Positions 24,411 through 33,769 of a stretch of 64,000 nucleotides of DNA are shown piece after piece; within the stretch, counting starts at the first letter, position 1; every line of letters starts with the position of its first letter. The stretch comes from Zhongshania aquatica (GTDB taxonomy: Bacteria; Pseudomonadota; Gammaproteobacteria; Pseudomonadales; Spongiibacteraceae). Below the pieces are notes generated by a model. It was not told the origin of the DNA. It saw only the letters and a list, made by a program, of their open reading frames with translations, and made no database searches. Both the position numbers and the translations under genes were made by a program. Location of the stretch: contig NZ_JANZNQ010000014.1 of assembly GCF_027257955.1 (NCBI RefSeq), positions 1 to 64,000 of the forward strand, in the 5' to 3' direction.

Positions 24411-26546
24411 ATGTCCCTTAAGCAGACCGAGTTTACGATGGTTGAAATTGACCATTGCGTAGATCAACTCATCGCTAAAATTGGTAAAGATATTCGCGTT
24501 GCGATGCCATTGGGCTTGGGTAAACCGGTGGCGTTAATCGATGCGCTGTATCTTCGTGTTAGCAATGATCCCGCATTATCGCTAACCATTTTGACGGCGC
24601 TTAGCTTGGAGCGTCCAAGGGAGCGTGATCCGATTCGCGGGCGTTTGCTCAATCCGGTTTTTGATCGCCTATACGCTAATTACAGCGAACCGCTTTACCT
24701 GCGCGATGAGCGCAGTGGCAAAGTGCCCGCGAATATAAAACTCTGTGAATTCTATTTTAAGGCGGGCAGTCGCATAGGGCATTCTGACGCGCAGCAAAAT
24801 TACATCAGTTCTAATTACACGCATGCCGCTCGGGATGTTGTTGCTCAAGGTTGTAATGTGGTTATTCAGTTGTTGGCACGGGAGGGTGGCTCGCTGAGTA
24901 TGAGTTGTAATCCTGATACTTCGGCTGAGGTAGTTGCGCGATTGCAGCAATCAGGGCGGGATTATGTTGCTGTTGGCGTGGTTCATCCCGACCTGCCCTT
25001 TATGTATGGTGACGCCGAAGTTGACGCCGCGCAGTTCGATTTTTTACTAAATACCGACAGCGCTAAGCACGGACTGTTTCAAGTGCCGCGCCTGCCACCC
25101 ATTCCCGACACCGACTATGCCATTGGTCTGCGCGCCAGCGCCTTGATACGGGATGGCGGAACGCTCCAGTTGGGTATCGGTGCAATGGGTGACGCTATTG
25201 TGCAATCGGTGTTGGTTCGCCATCAAAACAACGCAGATTACCGCGAGTTGTTAGCGAGGTTTGGTGTTGATCAACACAGCGCAGCGCTAGTTGATGCGAT
25301 TGGTGGCCGCGATGTCTTTGATCAGGGCTTGTACGGCGCCACTGAGATGTTTGTGGAGGGGTTCCTGCACTTGTTCGAGGCTGGTGTGTTGCAACGGCCT
25401 GTGTACGATTTTTGGGCCTTGCAGCAGCTGATCAATCTTGGTCGTTGTCGTTCTGACGATGTGAGTTCAGATTGCATTGCCGCGATGGCGGAGTTGGGCG
25501 TGCGTGAGCTGCGTGGTAAAGATTTCGAGACGCTGCAGTACCACGGATTCTTCAATGAAAAGTGCCGTTACCACGAGGGGCAGATTTTTAATCAACAGGG
25601 AGAGTATTGCTCGGCTAATATGGCCAACCCCGACAGTCAGCAGTTTATGGTGACGCATTGTTTGGGCTCGAAATTGCGCAATGGCAAGATGCTGCACGGC
25701 GGTTTCTTTTTGGGCAGTGGCGCGTTTTATCAGGCATTGCGAGATATGCCTGCCGCTAAGCGGCGTCAGCTTGCCATGTGCGGCGTCGATAAAATAAATC
25801 AACTGGATATGAACCCGCGTTTGTTTAAAGCCCAGCGTCAGCATGCCCGATTTATTAATACCGGTTTAAATGTAAGCCTTAACGGTGCGGTGGCATCAGA
25901 TACCCTTGAGAATGGCCAAGTTCTGTCGGGGGTGGGTGGCCAATACAACTTCGTTGCCATGGCCCATCAGTTAGATGATGGCCGATCGGTACTCATGATT
26001 CGCGCTACCCGCGCGCAGGGCGACAAGGTCATGTCGAATATTCTTAGCCACTACGGTGCCTGCACCATACCCCGTCATTTGCGCGATATCATTATTACCG
26101 AATACGGCATAGCCGATTTACGATCTAAGACTGATGAGCAAGTCTGTCAGTCCTTGATTAATATAGCTGACTCTCGCTTTCAGGCGGATCTTCTGGTCGA
26201 AGCTAAGGCGATGGGTAAGTTATCTCCTGGCTACCAAATACCGGCGGCGTTTAGTCAAAACCTGCCCGAGACCATTAGCGATAACGTCGCATGGGCGCGT
26301 GCCAAAGGACTGATGCCCGCATACCCCTTTGGCTGTGACTTTAGCGAAGATGAATTAGAGGCGGCATCGACTTTGATGTCGCTATCTGCGTTGTCATTGG
26401 GAGAGAAACTCGTGGCATTGAAGAATGGTCGGGAGGCGTCGGACGCTGCTCGTCGGGTCTTGTCTGTTCTTGATTTAGAGCAGCCCACGACCGTAAAAGA
26501 AAAGTTGTTGAAACGGATGATTCAGGGCGTAGAGAGTGGAAATTGA
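24411..26546 (+). CDS. Acetyl-CoA hydrolase/transferase-family protein
   Basis: A 711-residue member of the acetyl-CoA hydrolase / 4-hydroxybutyrate CoA-transferase family. The N-terminal transferase domain (about 1-200) includes GLGKPVALIDAL. GATEMFVEGF (about 308-317) may hold the catalytic Glu. The C-terminal domain has SLNGAVASDTLENGQVLSGVGGQYNF and TEYGIADLR, clear family signatures. It is longer than the usual 430-550 residues, owing to middle and C-terminal extensions. AAGGAG lies 5 bases before ATG 24411. It could move CoA between acetate and other acids or release acetate in overflow metabolism. The Anr box upstream suggests low-oxygen control. Confidence 0.85.
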   Translation: MSLKQTEFTMVEIDHCVDQLIAKIGKDIRVAMPLGLGKPVALIDALYLRVSNDPALSLTILTALSLERPRERDPIRGRLLNPVFDRLYANYSEPLYLRDERSGKVPANIKLCEFYFKAGSRIGHSDAQQNYISSNYTHAARDVVAQGCNVVIQLLAREGGSLSMSCNPDTSAEVVARLQQSGRDYVAVGVVHPDLPFMYGDAEVDAAQFDFLLNTDSAKHGLFQVPRLPPIPDTDYAIGLRASALIRDGGTLQLGIGAMGDAIVQSVLVRHQNNADYRELLARFGVDQHSAALVDAIGGRDVFDQGLYGATEMFVEGFLHLFEAGVLQRPVYDFWALQQLINLGRCRSDDVSSDCIAAMAELGVRELRGKDFETLQYHGFFNEKCRYHEGQIFNQQGEYCSANMANPDSQQFMVTHCLGSKLRNGKMLHGGFFLGSGAFYQALRDMPAAKRRQLAMCGVDKINQLDMNPRLFKAQRQHARFINTGLNVSLNGAVASDTLENGQVLSGVGGQYNFVAMAHQLDDGRSVLMIRATRAQGDKVMSNILSHYGACTIPRHLRDIIITEYGIADLRSKTDEQVCQSLINIADSRFQADLLVEAKAMGKLSPGYQIPAAFSQNLPETISDNVAWARAKGLMPAYPFGCDFSEDELEAASTLMSLSALSLGEKLVALKNGREASDAARRVLSVLDLEQPTTVKEKLLKRMIQGVESGN

Positions 26547-26827
26547 GCTCAGCTATGTTCTAACGATTTAAATTAATTGCGATGGCTGTCACAAAACAAA
26601 GCGATAGTTTAACTTCAATATATGCTATTAATTAAGACTAACTAATTGATTTTTATGGTTTTAAAAAACATTCTGTGTCCTGTTTAAGGGCTAATACGCA
26701 CTCCCAATTTGACCAAAGATTAACTATTGTACACCTCAGGATCATTGTTACCGCCGCTTAGGGACTATCTGCAAGCGATATTTCGAGCACTTTAGGTGGT
26801 AGCGCAGTCAATCTCAGTAGGTGTATC

Positions 26828-27184
26828 GTGAATAATAAAATAGCAAGCTATGTATTCTGCTCATTACTAGGTGCGTCAGCGATGTCGGCGTTCGCGGAAC
26901 CGGAGAGTTGTTTAGATTGGGATGTGCAAACCTTCCCGGCCAACTCGGAACAGTCGAGTTGCGCGTATTTCAATCAAGACAAAGTGTCTACTCGGTTCAC
27001 CGTTCGCAATGTGTGCGATAGCAAGGTGAGCGGTGTGTTTAGTTACTATAAAGAAGATATTCACAATAAATCGGTGATGAGCGTGCAATCCTTTGTCGTT
27101 AATCCGGGTGTGAGCCAAGAGGTTGCTAATCCTTGCGGTATGCAAAGCAGCGCCTCGTATCAGGTGTCGCAAGTGACTTTTTAA
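26828..27184 (+). CDS. Small secreted protein of unknown function
   Basis: A 118-residue protein with a GTG start and a signal peptide (IASYVFCSLLGASAMSAFA, cleavage near residue 23). The mature part has four cysteines (C28, and in SSCAY, RNVCDS, NPCGM), suggesting two disulfides, and looks beta-rich (VSGVFSYY, VMSVQSFVVNPGVSQEV). I do not recognise the family. It stands alone after a 280-base gap in which I see nothing else, and it ends at a strong bidirectional terminator. Confidence 0.6.
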   Translation: MNNKIASYVFCSLLGASAMSAFAEPESCLDWDVQTFPANSEQSSCAYFNQDKVSTRFTVRNVCDSKVSGVFSYYKEDIHNKSVMSVQSFVVNPGVSQEVANPCGMQSSASYQVSQVTF

Positions 27185-27248
27185 ATAACATCTACTTGTT
27201 TAAACAGCCCTCTGCTTCATGTAAGCACGACAGTAAAAGATAAGATAA

Positions 27249-27289
27249 ATAAAAAAGCCCTGACATTGCTGTCAGGGCTTTTTTATTTA
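27249..27289. terminator. Bidirectional Rho-independent terminator
   Basis: A stem AAAAGCCCTGACA pairs with TGTCAGGGCTTTT around a short loop (about 27253-27284), with T-rich runs on both strands. It separates the small secreted-protein gene from the converging acyl-CoA dehydrogenase gene. Confidence 0.93.
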
Positions 27290-27343
27290 TTCTAAGGTAA
27301 TACTCTGTAGCCTCATATTGTGAGTCTACAGAGCGACCTCATT

Positions 27344-29146
27344 TTAGCGCGTGGTGAAACGATCCAACGGCATTGCCATCACACTATCGGTGCTGCTATT
27401 CATGCATCCAGCGTGACCTTTGGCGCGGGGTAACAGGCGTGAGAAGTAAAACTCAGCTGTTTCTAGTTTCGCTTCATAAAACGCGGTATCACTAGTGCCT
27501 TCTGCCAATTTAGCTGCTGCTACTTCAGCCATCATCGCCCAGTAGTAAGCCATAGACAGGTAGCCGCTATACATTAGGAAGTCATACGACGCCGCGCCAA
27601 CTGCATCGCGGTTTCTTGATGCGCGGGCTACCATTTTCACGGTGTGCCAGTTCCACGACAGGGTATAGCCGATTAATTTGGCAGAGTAGCCCCGACGTTT
27701 GCCGCTGATTAAATTCTTAAAGCCAAACTTATACAATTTCTTGCAGAAGCCGCCATAGAGTTTAAAGCCATCTAGTACCACTTTACGGCCGATCAAGTCC
27801 ATCGCCTGAATGCCTGTGGTGCCTTCGTACATGGTGGCAATACGCGCGTCACGATAGATTTGTTCCATGCCGTGTTCTTTGATGAAGCCGTGACCACCAA
27901 AGACCTGCATAGCGTTGCTTGCCGACTCAAGTCCTGTTTCAGTTAAGAACGCTTTCAAAATTGGCGTTAAGAAGCCAAGTTCGTTTTCGGCAGCGTCGCG
28001 CTCTTCCTGCGTATCTGCTTGCACCATGCGGTCAGAGTATTTGGCTGCATCGTAGATCATCGCGCGGCCGCCTTCTGCAAAGGCTTTGGCAGTGAGCAAC
28101 ATACGGCGTACATCGGGGTGATGAATAATCGCATCACCAGCTTTGTCTGGGTTCTTTACACCTGACAAAGAGCGCATGGAATATCGATCTAGCGCGTAGG
28201 GCAGGGCATTTTGGTATGCCAGCTCTGATGCGGCTAGTCCCTGAATAGCGGTACCGATACGAGCGGTGTTCATAAAGGTGAACATGGCGTTAAGGCCGGC
28301 GTTCTCTTGACCGAGCATAAAGCCGGTTGCCGAGTCGAAGTTGATTACGCAGGTTGCGTTGCCGTGAATACCCATTTTGTGTTCGATGCTGCCACACTTA
28401 ACGCCGTTGCGATCAGTGATGGTGCCATCTTCGGTGGTATTAAATTTAGGCACGATGAAAAGGGAGATTCCTTTTGTGCCTTCCGGTGCACCCGGTGTAC
28501 GAGCAAGCACGATGTGAATAATGTTGTCTGCAAAGTCGTGTTCACCTGCAGAGATGAAGATTTTTGTGCCGGTTAGTTTGTAGCTGCCATCGGCTTGGGG
28601 TTCAGCCTTGCTGCGCATTTGGCCCAAGTCAGAACCGCAGTGGGCTTCGGTCAAACACATAGTGCCCGTCCAAGTGCCTTCGCAAAGCTTGGTCAGGTAA
28701 AGTTGCTTTTGCTCTTCGGTGCCGTGCACGTAAAGCGTGTTCATGGCGCCCAAGCTTAGGCCGGGATACATGCCCCAGGACCAGTTTGCGGTGCCGACTA
28801 ATTCAGATTTAATAAGACCCATGGACATGGGCAAACCTTGGCCACCGTACTCAGCGGGATGCGAAAGACCTTGCCAGCCGCCTTCTACCCACAATTTGTA
28901 GGCTTCTTTAAAGCCTTCTGGGGTGGTGACTTCGCCGTCGTTCCACTGACAACCTTGTTCATCACCTACTTGGTTGAGTGGTGACAGCACTTCTTCTGCA
29001 AATTTTGCCGCTTCGGCGGTAATCGCTTCTATCATGTCCGGCGTGGCTTCTGCGCCAGCTGGGATGGTTTGATAGTGGGCGTTGAAGTCCAGCAATTCGT
29101 TAATGACGAAACTGATGTCGCGTACCGGAGCTTTATATGTGGTCAT
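27344..29146 (-). CDS. Large acyl-CoA dehydrogenase with N- and C-terminal extensions
   Basis: A 600-residue flavoprotein. It has the short N-terminal extension typical of the long subfamily (APVRDISFVINELLDF), the FAD/substrate core (MCLTEAHCGSDLGQMRSKA near 160-180), and the catalytic Glu in MYEGTTGIQ (about 430). The extra C-terminal domain continues to residue 600. This clade includes enzymes annotated as 3-methylmercaptopropionyl-CoA dehydrogenase (DmdC) but also general fatty-acyl-CoA dehydrogenases, so the substrate is open. It is divergent from an enoyl-CoA hydratase-like gene across 244 bases, fitting a beta-oxidation-type pair. Confidence 0.9.
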   Translation of the reverse strand: MTTYKAPVRDISFVINELLDFNAHYQTIPAGAEATPDMIEAITAEAAKFAEEVLSPLNQVGDEQGCQWNDGEVTTPEGFKEAYKLWVEGGWQGLSHPAEYGGQGLPMSMGLIKSELVGTANWSWGMYPGLSLGAMNTLYVHGTEEQKQLYLTKLCEGTWTGTMCLTEAHCGSDLGQMRSKAEPQADGSYKLTGTKIFISAGEHDFADNIIHIVLARTPGAPEGTKGISLFIVPKFNTTEDGTITDRNGVKCGSIEHKMGIHGNATCVINFDSATGFMLGQENAGLNAMFTFMNTARIGTAIQGLAASELAYQNALPYALDRYSMRSLSGVKNPDKAGDAIIHHPDVRRMLLTAKAFAEGGRAMIYDAAKYSDRMVQADTQEERDAAENELGFLTPILKAFLTETGLESASNAMQVFGGHGFIKEHGMEQIYRDARIATMYEGTTGIQAMDLIGRKVVLDGFKLYGGFCKKLYKFGFKNLISGKRRGYSAKLIGYTLSWNWHTVKMVARASRNRDAVGAASYDFLMYSGYLSMAYYWAMMAEVAAAKLAEGTSDTAFYEAKLETAEFYFSRLLPRAKGHAGCMNSSTDSVMAMPLDRFTTR

Positions 29147-29390
29147 AATACTGCCTCTTCTGTTCCCGTTGATGGGGGATCAATAACGGAATGGAGCATA
29201 GCTGATGCGCTGTTAGGGTAAATTGGCCGCTTTGTGATTGAAACATGACGCTTCGGTCAATGCCCTTGGTCATGCAGTTTGTCGCCCATAAATTATAGCT
29301 TGTACTAACTGAGCCGAGTATAGCTAGCAAAGGCTTGAGATGATCCCTCACTGGCGCGATACTGACTTGGTGGCGCAAGGAGGACAATAA

Positions 29391-30515
29391 ATGCAAGTTG
29401 AATACTCAGTGTGTTTTGAGCGGCATCCTCTCCCAGCGGGAGGCTACCTAGCGCAACTTACGCTCAATGCGCCTAGTCGGCTGAATGCGCTGACCTCAGA
29501 AATGGTGACCTTACTACACAAGCTTTTGCTAGAAATTCGCGATGACCCAGAGGCGGTTGCGGTGTTTTTGGATGGTGCTGGCGAACGTGGTTTTTGTGCC
29601 GGGGCAGATACCTTGCGGATACGGGAATCAGCGCTTGCAAACCCCGGTGGCGAAGCAGTAGAGGCCCACGCTTTTTTTGTTCATGAATATGCTACTGCCT
29701 ATTTAATCCATCGCTTTCCCAAGCCCGTCATATGCTGGGGTAACGGTATTGTTATGGGCGCAGGTCTCGGTTTGATGGTAGGTGGTAGTCATCGCATCGT
29801 CACAGACAGCAGCATTGTGGCGATGCCGGAAATTAGTATCGGGCTATTTCCGAATGTTGGCGCGGCCTGGTTTTTGGGCCAAATGCCGGGTGCTACGGGT
29901 TTGTTTGCTGCGTTAACCGGTGCGTTACTCTCACCTGCGGATGCGCTGTATGCGGGGCTGGCGGATTATTGTTTACGCGAAAATAGTAAGGCGGAAGTAT
30001 TACGCAAAATTATCAACCTTGATTGGTGTGATGATAATGAATGGAATGCTGAAAATTTAACCGAGTGTTTGACTGATATCGAAGCAGAGCACGGTGTGGT
30101 GTTGCGCAAGGCCTCATTAAAAGATCATCGCGGTTGGATAGATGATGCCTGTGCCTTGGCGACCCCTGCGTCGATTGAACAGGGCATCTGTCGCTACAAT
30201 GGCGCGAGCGATTGGCTGCGAAGCGCCTCGCAGGGCCTGGCTAGAGGCTCGTCGAGTGCGGCCAAACTTATTTTTCGACAATTGGAGGCGGGGCGGGGTA
30301 TGAGCTTGGCCGATGTTTTCAAAATGGAGCTGGTGTTGTCGTCTAATCGTGTGCGCGATCCAGAGTTTGCTGAGGGCGTTCGCGCGTGCTTAATAGATCG
30401 TGATCGCGATCCGCGCTGGTGTTACAAGAGTATTGCCGATGTACCGGATTTGGAAATTGACGCCTTGTTCAAACCACCCTGGGGGCAAAATCCCTTAGAC
30501 GAGCTACTTGCCTAG
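29391..30515 (+). CDS. Enoyl-CoA hydratase/3-hydroxyisobutyryl-CoA hydrolase-like enzyme
   Basis: A 374-residue crotonase-fold protein. The oxyanion-hole region is GFCAGADTLRIRE (about 66-78), and GNGIVMGAGLGLMVGG (about 118-133) supplies the second loop. MPEISIGLFPNVGAAWFL (about 145-162) is the typical HIBYL-CoA hydrolase/ECH_2 signature, and the length fits that group rather than 260-residue hydratases. It could hydrolyse 3-hydroxyisobutyryl-CoA in valine breakdown or hydrate an enoyl-CoA. AAGGAGG stands 6 bases before ATG. Confidence 0.88.
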   Translation: MQVEYSVCFERHPLPAGGYLAQLTLNAPSRLNALTSEMVTLLHKLLLEIRDDPEAVAVFLDGAGERGFCAGADTLRIRESALANPGGEAVEAHAFFVHEYATAYLIHRFPKPVICWGNGIVMGAGLGLMVGGSHRIVTDSSIVAMPEISIGLFPNVGAAWFLGQMPGATGLFAALTGALLSPADALYAGLADYCLRENSKAEVLRKIINLDWCDDNEWNAENLTECLTDIEAEHGVVLRKASLKDHRGWIDDACALATPASIEQGICRYNGASDWLRSASQGLARGSSSAAKLIFRQLEAGRGMSLADVFKMELVLSSNRVRDPEFAEGVRACLIDRDRDPRWCYKSIADVPDLEIDALFKPPWGQNPLDELLA

Positions 30516-30548
30516 CCGACTTGAAGCGGTTCTTTTTAAGGCAGGCGA

Positions 30549-31166
30549 TTAACACGATTTATTCGCCGTTTGCTCAAGTCGGTTAAGCTGAGCCTGGTGG
30601 ATCTTGCTTAGGGAAATCAACGCGAGTATCGCGCCAATCATTGCCATTGCCATATCTGACTGGGTATCCCATATATATCCTTGGGTGCCGAGAAAGGCTT
30701 CTGCAGACTCCCCGGTAAGTTCTGCTACCCACCATTCGATAAGTTCATAAAGTGCGCTAATTCCGAGGCACGTAAAAACGATGATGGTCGCCAACCAACG
30801 TGGCTTTTGTATTACCTGATGTCGAATGAGTAATTCTCTTGCGGCGATGGCAGGAATAAATCCTTGGGCTAAATGCCCTAACTTGTCGTAGTGATTTCTT
30901 TGCCAGTGGAATTGCTCGGCGAGCCAATCAAAGGCCGGTACTTCCGCGTAGGTATAGTGACCACCGATCATCAAAATTACGCAGTGAACTAAGATGAGCT
31001 GGTAAAGAAGCGGTGTTAGTGGGAAGCGACTTTGGCTGACGGCCATGATGAGCAACGCCACTATTGCTGGAATGACTTCTAAAAACCAAGTGAATTGGTC
31101 TTTGGGCTGAATGCCAGACCACAGTAAGGTCGCGAAAAATACGCCTAGCCAAAGTAATTTTTTCAT
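30549..31166 (-). CDS. DUF2238 (YjdF-like) inner-membrane protein
   Basis: A 205-residue polytopic protein with about six helices. GGHYTYAEVPAFDWL, NHYDKLGHLAQGFIPAI and ALYELIEWW, then GTQGYIWDTQSDM, are the conserved DUF2238/YjdF motifs with charged and His residues set in or near the membrane. Function is unknown. It starts 12 bases after a small lipoprotein gene on the same strand and converges with the crotonase-fold gene. Confidence 0.85.
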   Translation of the reverse strand: MKKLLWLGVFFATLLWSGIQPKDQFTWFLEVIPAIVALLIMAVSQSRFPLTPLLYQLILVHCVILMIGGHYTYAEVPAFDWLAEQFHWQRNHYDKLGHLAQGFIPAIAARELLIRHQVIQKPRWLATIIVFTCLGISALYELIEWWVAELTGESAEAFLGTQGYIWDTQSDMAMAMIGAILALISLSKIHQAQLNRLEQTANKSC

Positions 31167-31178
31167 ATGGGCGGCGTT

Positions 31179-31400
31179 CTAGATCCCTTCGTCCCGCATT
31201 TTTTGCTCGCGTATTTCTACATCGTCTTGAAGTGTTTTCTCCATGAGTTGCGCTTGATTTAAGGTGTTTTGCTGGCCGGATGTAAGAACGGTTTTTTCTT
31301 GGTTTGGCGTTCCCGCCACATCGGTCGACTTTGAACAAGCGCAAAGGCTTAGTGTAAGCGCGGTTAAAAACACCGTAAAAAGGGTAGAGCGTTGGTGCAT
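31179..31400 (-). CDS. Small lipoprotein
   Basis: A 73-residue protein with a lipoprotein signal (lipobox LCAC, lipidated Cys near residue 22). The mature part is short, polar and helical (QNTLNQAQLMEKTLQDDVEIREQKMRDE). No family is recognised. It is followed closely by the DUF2238 gene. The two may form a small transcript separate from amt. Confidence 0.65.
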   Translation of the reverse strand: MHQRSTLFTVFLTALTLSLCACSKSTDVAGTPNQEKTVLTSGQQNTLNQAQLMEKTLQDDVEIREQKMRDEGI

Positions 31401-31461
31401 GGCGTTCTCCGCGTTGTTGCTCTGGGCTATTTCTGACAGCCTAACGCAACAACGTGGAGGT

Positions 31462-32091
31462 TTACAGCAGTTCGTCTAGGAATGCATCAAGTTGAGGATG
31501 TTCGTGCTGTACCTTTGCCACGCCCTTCGCAAGAATTTTGTCAGCGCGCACAGGGCCGATGTTTTCGCATAGCAGAACATAGTACTGGTTTAGCAATTTT
31601 TGCAGCATTGCCGGGGCGACATTGCCAAGTTTCAGCGCTTGGCGGTTTCCTAGCCATCGTTGCAGGGCTTCGAGGGTGGAGAGTGGCAGTTGCCGCTGAC
31701 GTAGGGCAGCGAATAAATCGATGCGCAACTTATGTTGTAGCTCGTCGTCTAGTTGCGCCATCATCGCCAGCATCAATTCCGCGAAAGCTTGGCTGGCAGA
31801 CACTGGGTTTACTGCGGCGCTTTCTGCACCTTCGCCCCGAGGATCTGCCATTAAACTTTCGGTGTCTTGACCCATGGCCTGAATTAAACTTCGCAAAATC
31901 GCCGCGCGCTTTTCTTTCAATTCCTGTGTTTGGCAGATATCTGCAACGAAACGCTGCAGGGCCAAACTCGGTTGATCGATATAGCGGTTTTCCCAGTGGG
32001 TAATCGCCTTTAGCACGGTGTCTTCATCCATGAACGATTGCAGGCCCGTATAAATGGCGCGTCTGCGGTCTCGGACGCTGCGTGTACTCAT
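31462..32091 (-). CDS. Hypothetical protein coupled to amt
   Basis: A 209-residue soluble, largely helical protein with no signal peptide. Many Leu/Gln-rich helical stretches (ALRQRQLPLSTLEALQRWLGN) are visible, but no known domain is recognised. Its ATG shares a base with the amt stop (TAATG), so it is almost certainly translated with the ammonium transporter. The usual amt partner, a PII protein (GlnK), is not in the window, and this protein lacks the PII T-loop motif. A role in nitrogen control is possible by context only. Confidence 0.6.
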   Translation of the reverse strand: MSTRSVRDRRRAIYTGLQSFMDEDTVLKAITHWENRYIDQPSLALQRFVADICQTQELKEKRAAILRSLIQAMGQDTESLMADPRGEGAESAAVNPVSASQAFAELMLAMMAQLDDELQHKLRIDLFAALRQRQLPLSTLEALQRWLGNRQALKLGNVAPAMLQKLLNQYYVLLCENIGPVRADKILAKGVAKVQHEHPQLDAFLDELL

Positions 32092-33401
32092 TATTGGAAA
32101 TCCATGTTGCTGGCGCGGTCTGCTGTGTAGGCAATGTTGCCAGAATTGAATTCTGGGTAGCCTATTTCAGCGTGTTCACTAAGATCGAGTCCGCGCTGTT
32201 CGTGCTGGGCTGGTGCGCGTAGGCCCATTAAAATATCAATGACGAAGTACATGATCAAGGCGCAGCAGAATGTCCAGATAAAGCAGGCCGCGATTCCAAT
32301 AAGTTGGACAGTGATTATTTTAGAATCGAACATGCTGTCGGCGTAGAAAATACCTGCGGCTAAGGTGCCCCAAGCACCCGCAAAACCGTGAACCGACACC
32401 GCACCGACAACATCGTCGAGATGCATGCGGAGCATCATCTGGCTGCCGAGCATGCAAATTACGCCGCCAATGGCACCGGTGAGAATGGCATATCCAGGAA
32501 GCATTGATGCACAGCCAGCGGTAATGGCCACTAATCCGGCAAGACTGCCGTTTACAGTGTCAGTGAGCAATATTGGTTTGCGCGTTGCTACCGCCAATAG
32601 CATGCTGGCACAGGCGCCTGCGGCTGCAGCTAATTGGGTATTCAGGTTGATGAGGCCTATATCAACAGAAGCGCTTAGCGTTGAACCGCCGTTAAAGCCG
32701 AACCATCCGAACCACAGAATGAAACCGCCAAGGGCAACAAGGGTAAGATTGTGGCCGCGTAATTCTCTGGGTTCGCCGTTTTTGTTAAAGCGGCCGAGTC
32801 GTGGGCCAAGAATAATAACCCCGGCAAGCGCGCACCACGCTCCCACAGAATGCACAACCGTTGAACCTGCAAAGTCGATAAAGCCCATTTTTGCCAGCCA
32901 ACCATCGGCATTCCACACCCAGCTACCAAAGATGGGATAGATCACGGCAGTAATGATGACGGCGCCAACAAGGTAGGCGTCGAATCGTGTGCGCTCCGCC
33001 ATCGCGCCGCTGGCGATAGTGACTGCGGTGGCTGCGAACATAGTTTGGAACAGAAGTGTGCCGTAGGTGGTCGGATCGCTGTCATTAATCAGAAACAGAT
33101 CGGTACCCATCAAACCGCTGGGATTGCTGCCAAACATCAGGCCGTAACCTAGAGCCCAAAATATCAGTGTACCAATGCACACATCCATGTAGTTCTTCAT
33201 TACAACGTTTAATGAGTTTTTACTACGAGACATACCGGACTCAAGTAGCGCGAATCCCGCCTGCATAAGAAAAACCAAGGCACTGGCAGTAACCAGCCAC
33301 ACCATGTCGGTGGCGCCGGTTAAATCTTCAATATCGTCTGCGAAAACCAGTGAGGAAAACAAAAGTGTTGAGAGCGTTAGGGTAATGCGCGCTTTTTTCA
33401 T
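32091..33401 (-). CDS. amt: Ammonium transporter Amt
   Basis: A 436-residue Amt/Rh/MEP channel. It begins with a signal-like segment (to about VFA, residue 21), then 11 helices. The twin pore histidines are in VVHSVGAWCALAG (about residue 180) and VSVHGFAGAWGTL (about 337). GFNGGSTLSA and QAGFALLESG are family signatures. It imports ammonium under nitrogen limitation. A sigma-54 promoter at 33461-33476 on the same strand lies 60 bases upstream, consistent with NtrC control. Confidence 0.95.
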   Translation of the reverse strand: MKKARITLTLSTLLFSSLVFADDIEDLTGATDMVWLVTASALVFLMQAGFALLESGMSRSKNSLNVVMKNYMDVCIGTLIFWALGYGLMFGSNPSGLMGTDLFLINDSDPTTYGTLLFQTMFAATAVTIASGAMAERTRFDAYLVGAVIITAVIYPIFGSWVWNADGWLAKMGFIDFAGSTVVHSVGAWCALAGVIILGPRLGRFNKNGEPRELRGHNLTLVALGGFILWFGWFGFNGGSTLSASVDIGLINLNTQLAAAAGACASMLLAVATRKPILLTDTVNGSLAGLVAITAGCASMLPGYAILTGAIGGVICMLGSQMMLRMHLDDVVGAVSVHGFAGAWGTLAAGIFYADSMFDSKIITVQLIGIAACFIWTFCCALIMYFVIDILMGLRAPAQHEQRGLDLSEHAEIGYPEFNSGNIAYTADRASNMDFQ

Positions 33402-33460
33402 TAGAGCCCTTCGTCATGTTGTGGTCGCGCACTGAATCGGCGCGTCCCTGAGCGAGGGTG

Positions 33461-33476
33461 TGCAACAGATGTGCCA
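33461..33476 (-). promoter_or_regulatory. Sigma-54 (-24/-12) promoter for amt
   Basis: On the reverse strand TGGCACATCTGTTGCA matches TGGCAC-N5-TTGCA, with ten bases between the invariant GG and GC. The transcript would start near 33450, about 50 bases before the amt ATG. A dyad GCAC-N8-GTGC at 33574-33589 lies about 100 bases upstream, where an NtrC site would be expected, but its spacing is one base longer than usual. Nothing else is seen in 33402-33675. Confidence 0.8.
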
Positions 33477-33675
33477 AAATTTGAATGAAAGGGCGTTAGG
33501 GCTTGGGCCGCGCAGCGTGGTTTTAGCGGTTTGTGGCATAGCTGAAAGATAATGAGCACTTGTTTGGTTCGTCGCACGAATTCATGTGCTTTTGCGGTGC
33601 GCATCTAGAGGGGTGGTTTGGTCTATATCGATAGCTTAAGTGTATCTATATCCAATAAATTATTAATTATATTAA

Positions 33676-33694
33676 TTTATAGATAATCATTATT
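33676..33694 (+). promoter_or_regulatory. Possible Fur box before the DUF2061 gene
   Basis: The right 13 bases, GATAATCATTATT, match the Fur consensus in 12 positions; the left six match in only two (14 of 19 in all). The surrounding DNA is very AT-rich, so this may be chance. Confidence 0.25.
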
Positions 33695-33769
33695 ATTTGA
33701 CTTGTGGGCTGGCGGGGTGATGTTGCGCAGGCCAGATTCTGTACCTTAACAATGACCGAGGAGGCCATT

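Noticed and set aside
33574-33589. GCAC-N8-GTGC as a definite NtrC site
   Set aside because: Spacing is one base longer than the usual site; kept only as a remark under the amt promoter.
33401-33604. A 67-codon reverse-strand ORF upstream of amt
   Set aside because: It spans the sigma-54 promoter and has no ribosome site or domain; the DNA is better explained as regulatory.
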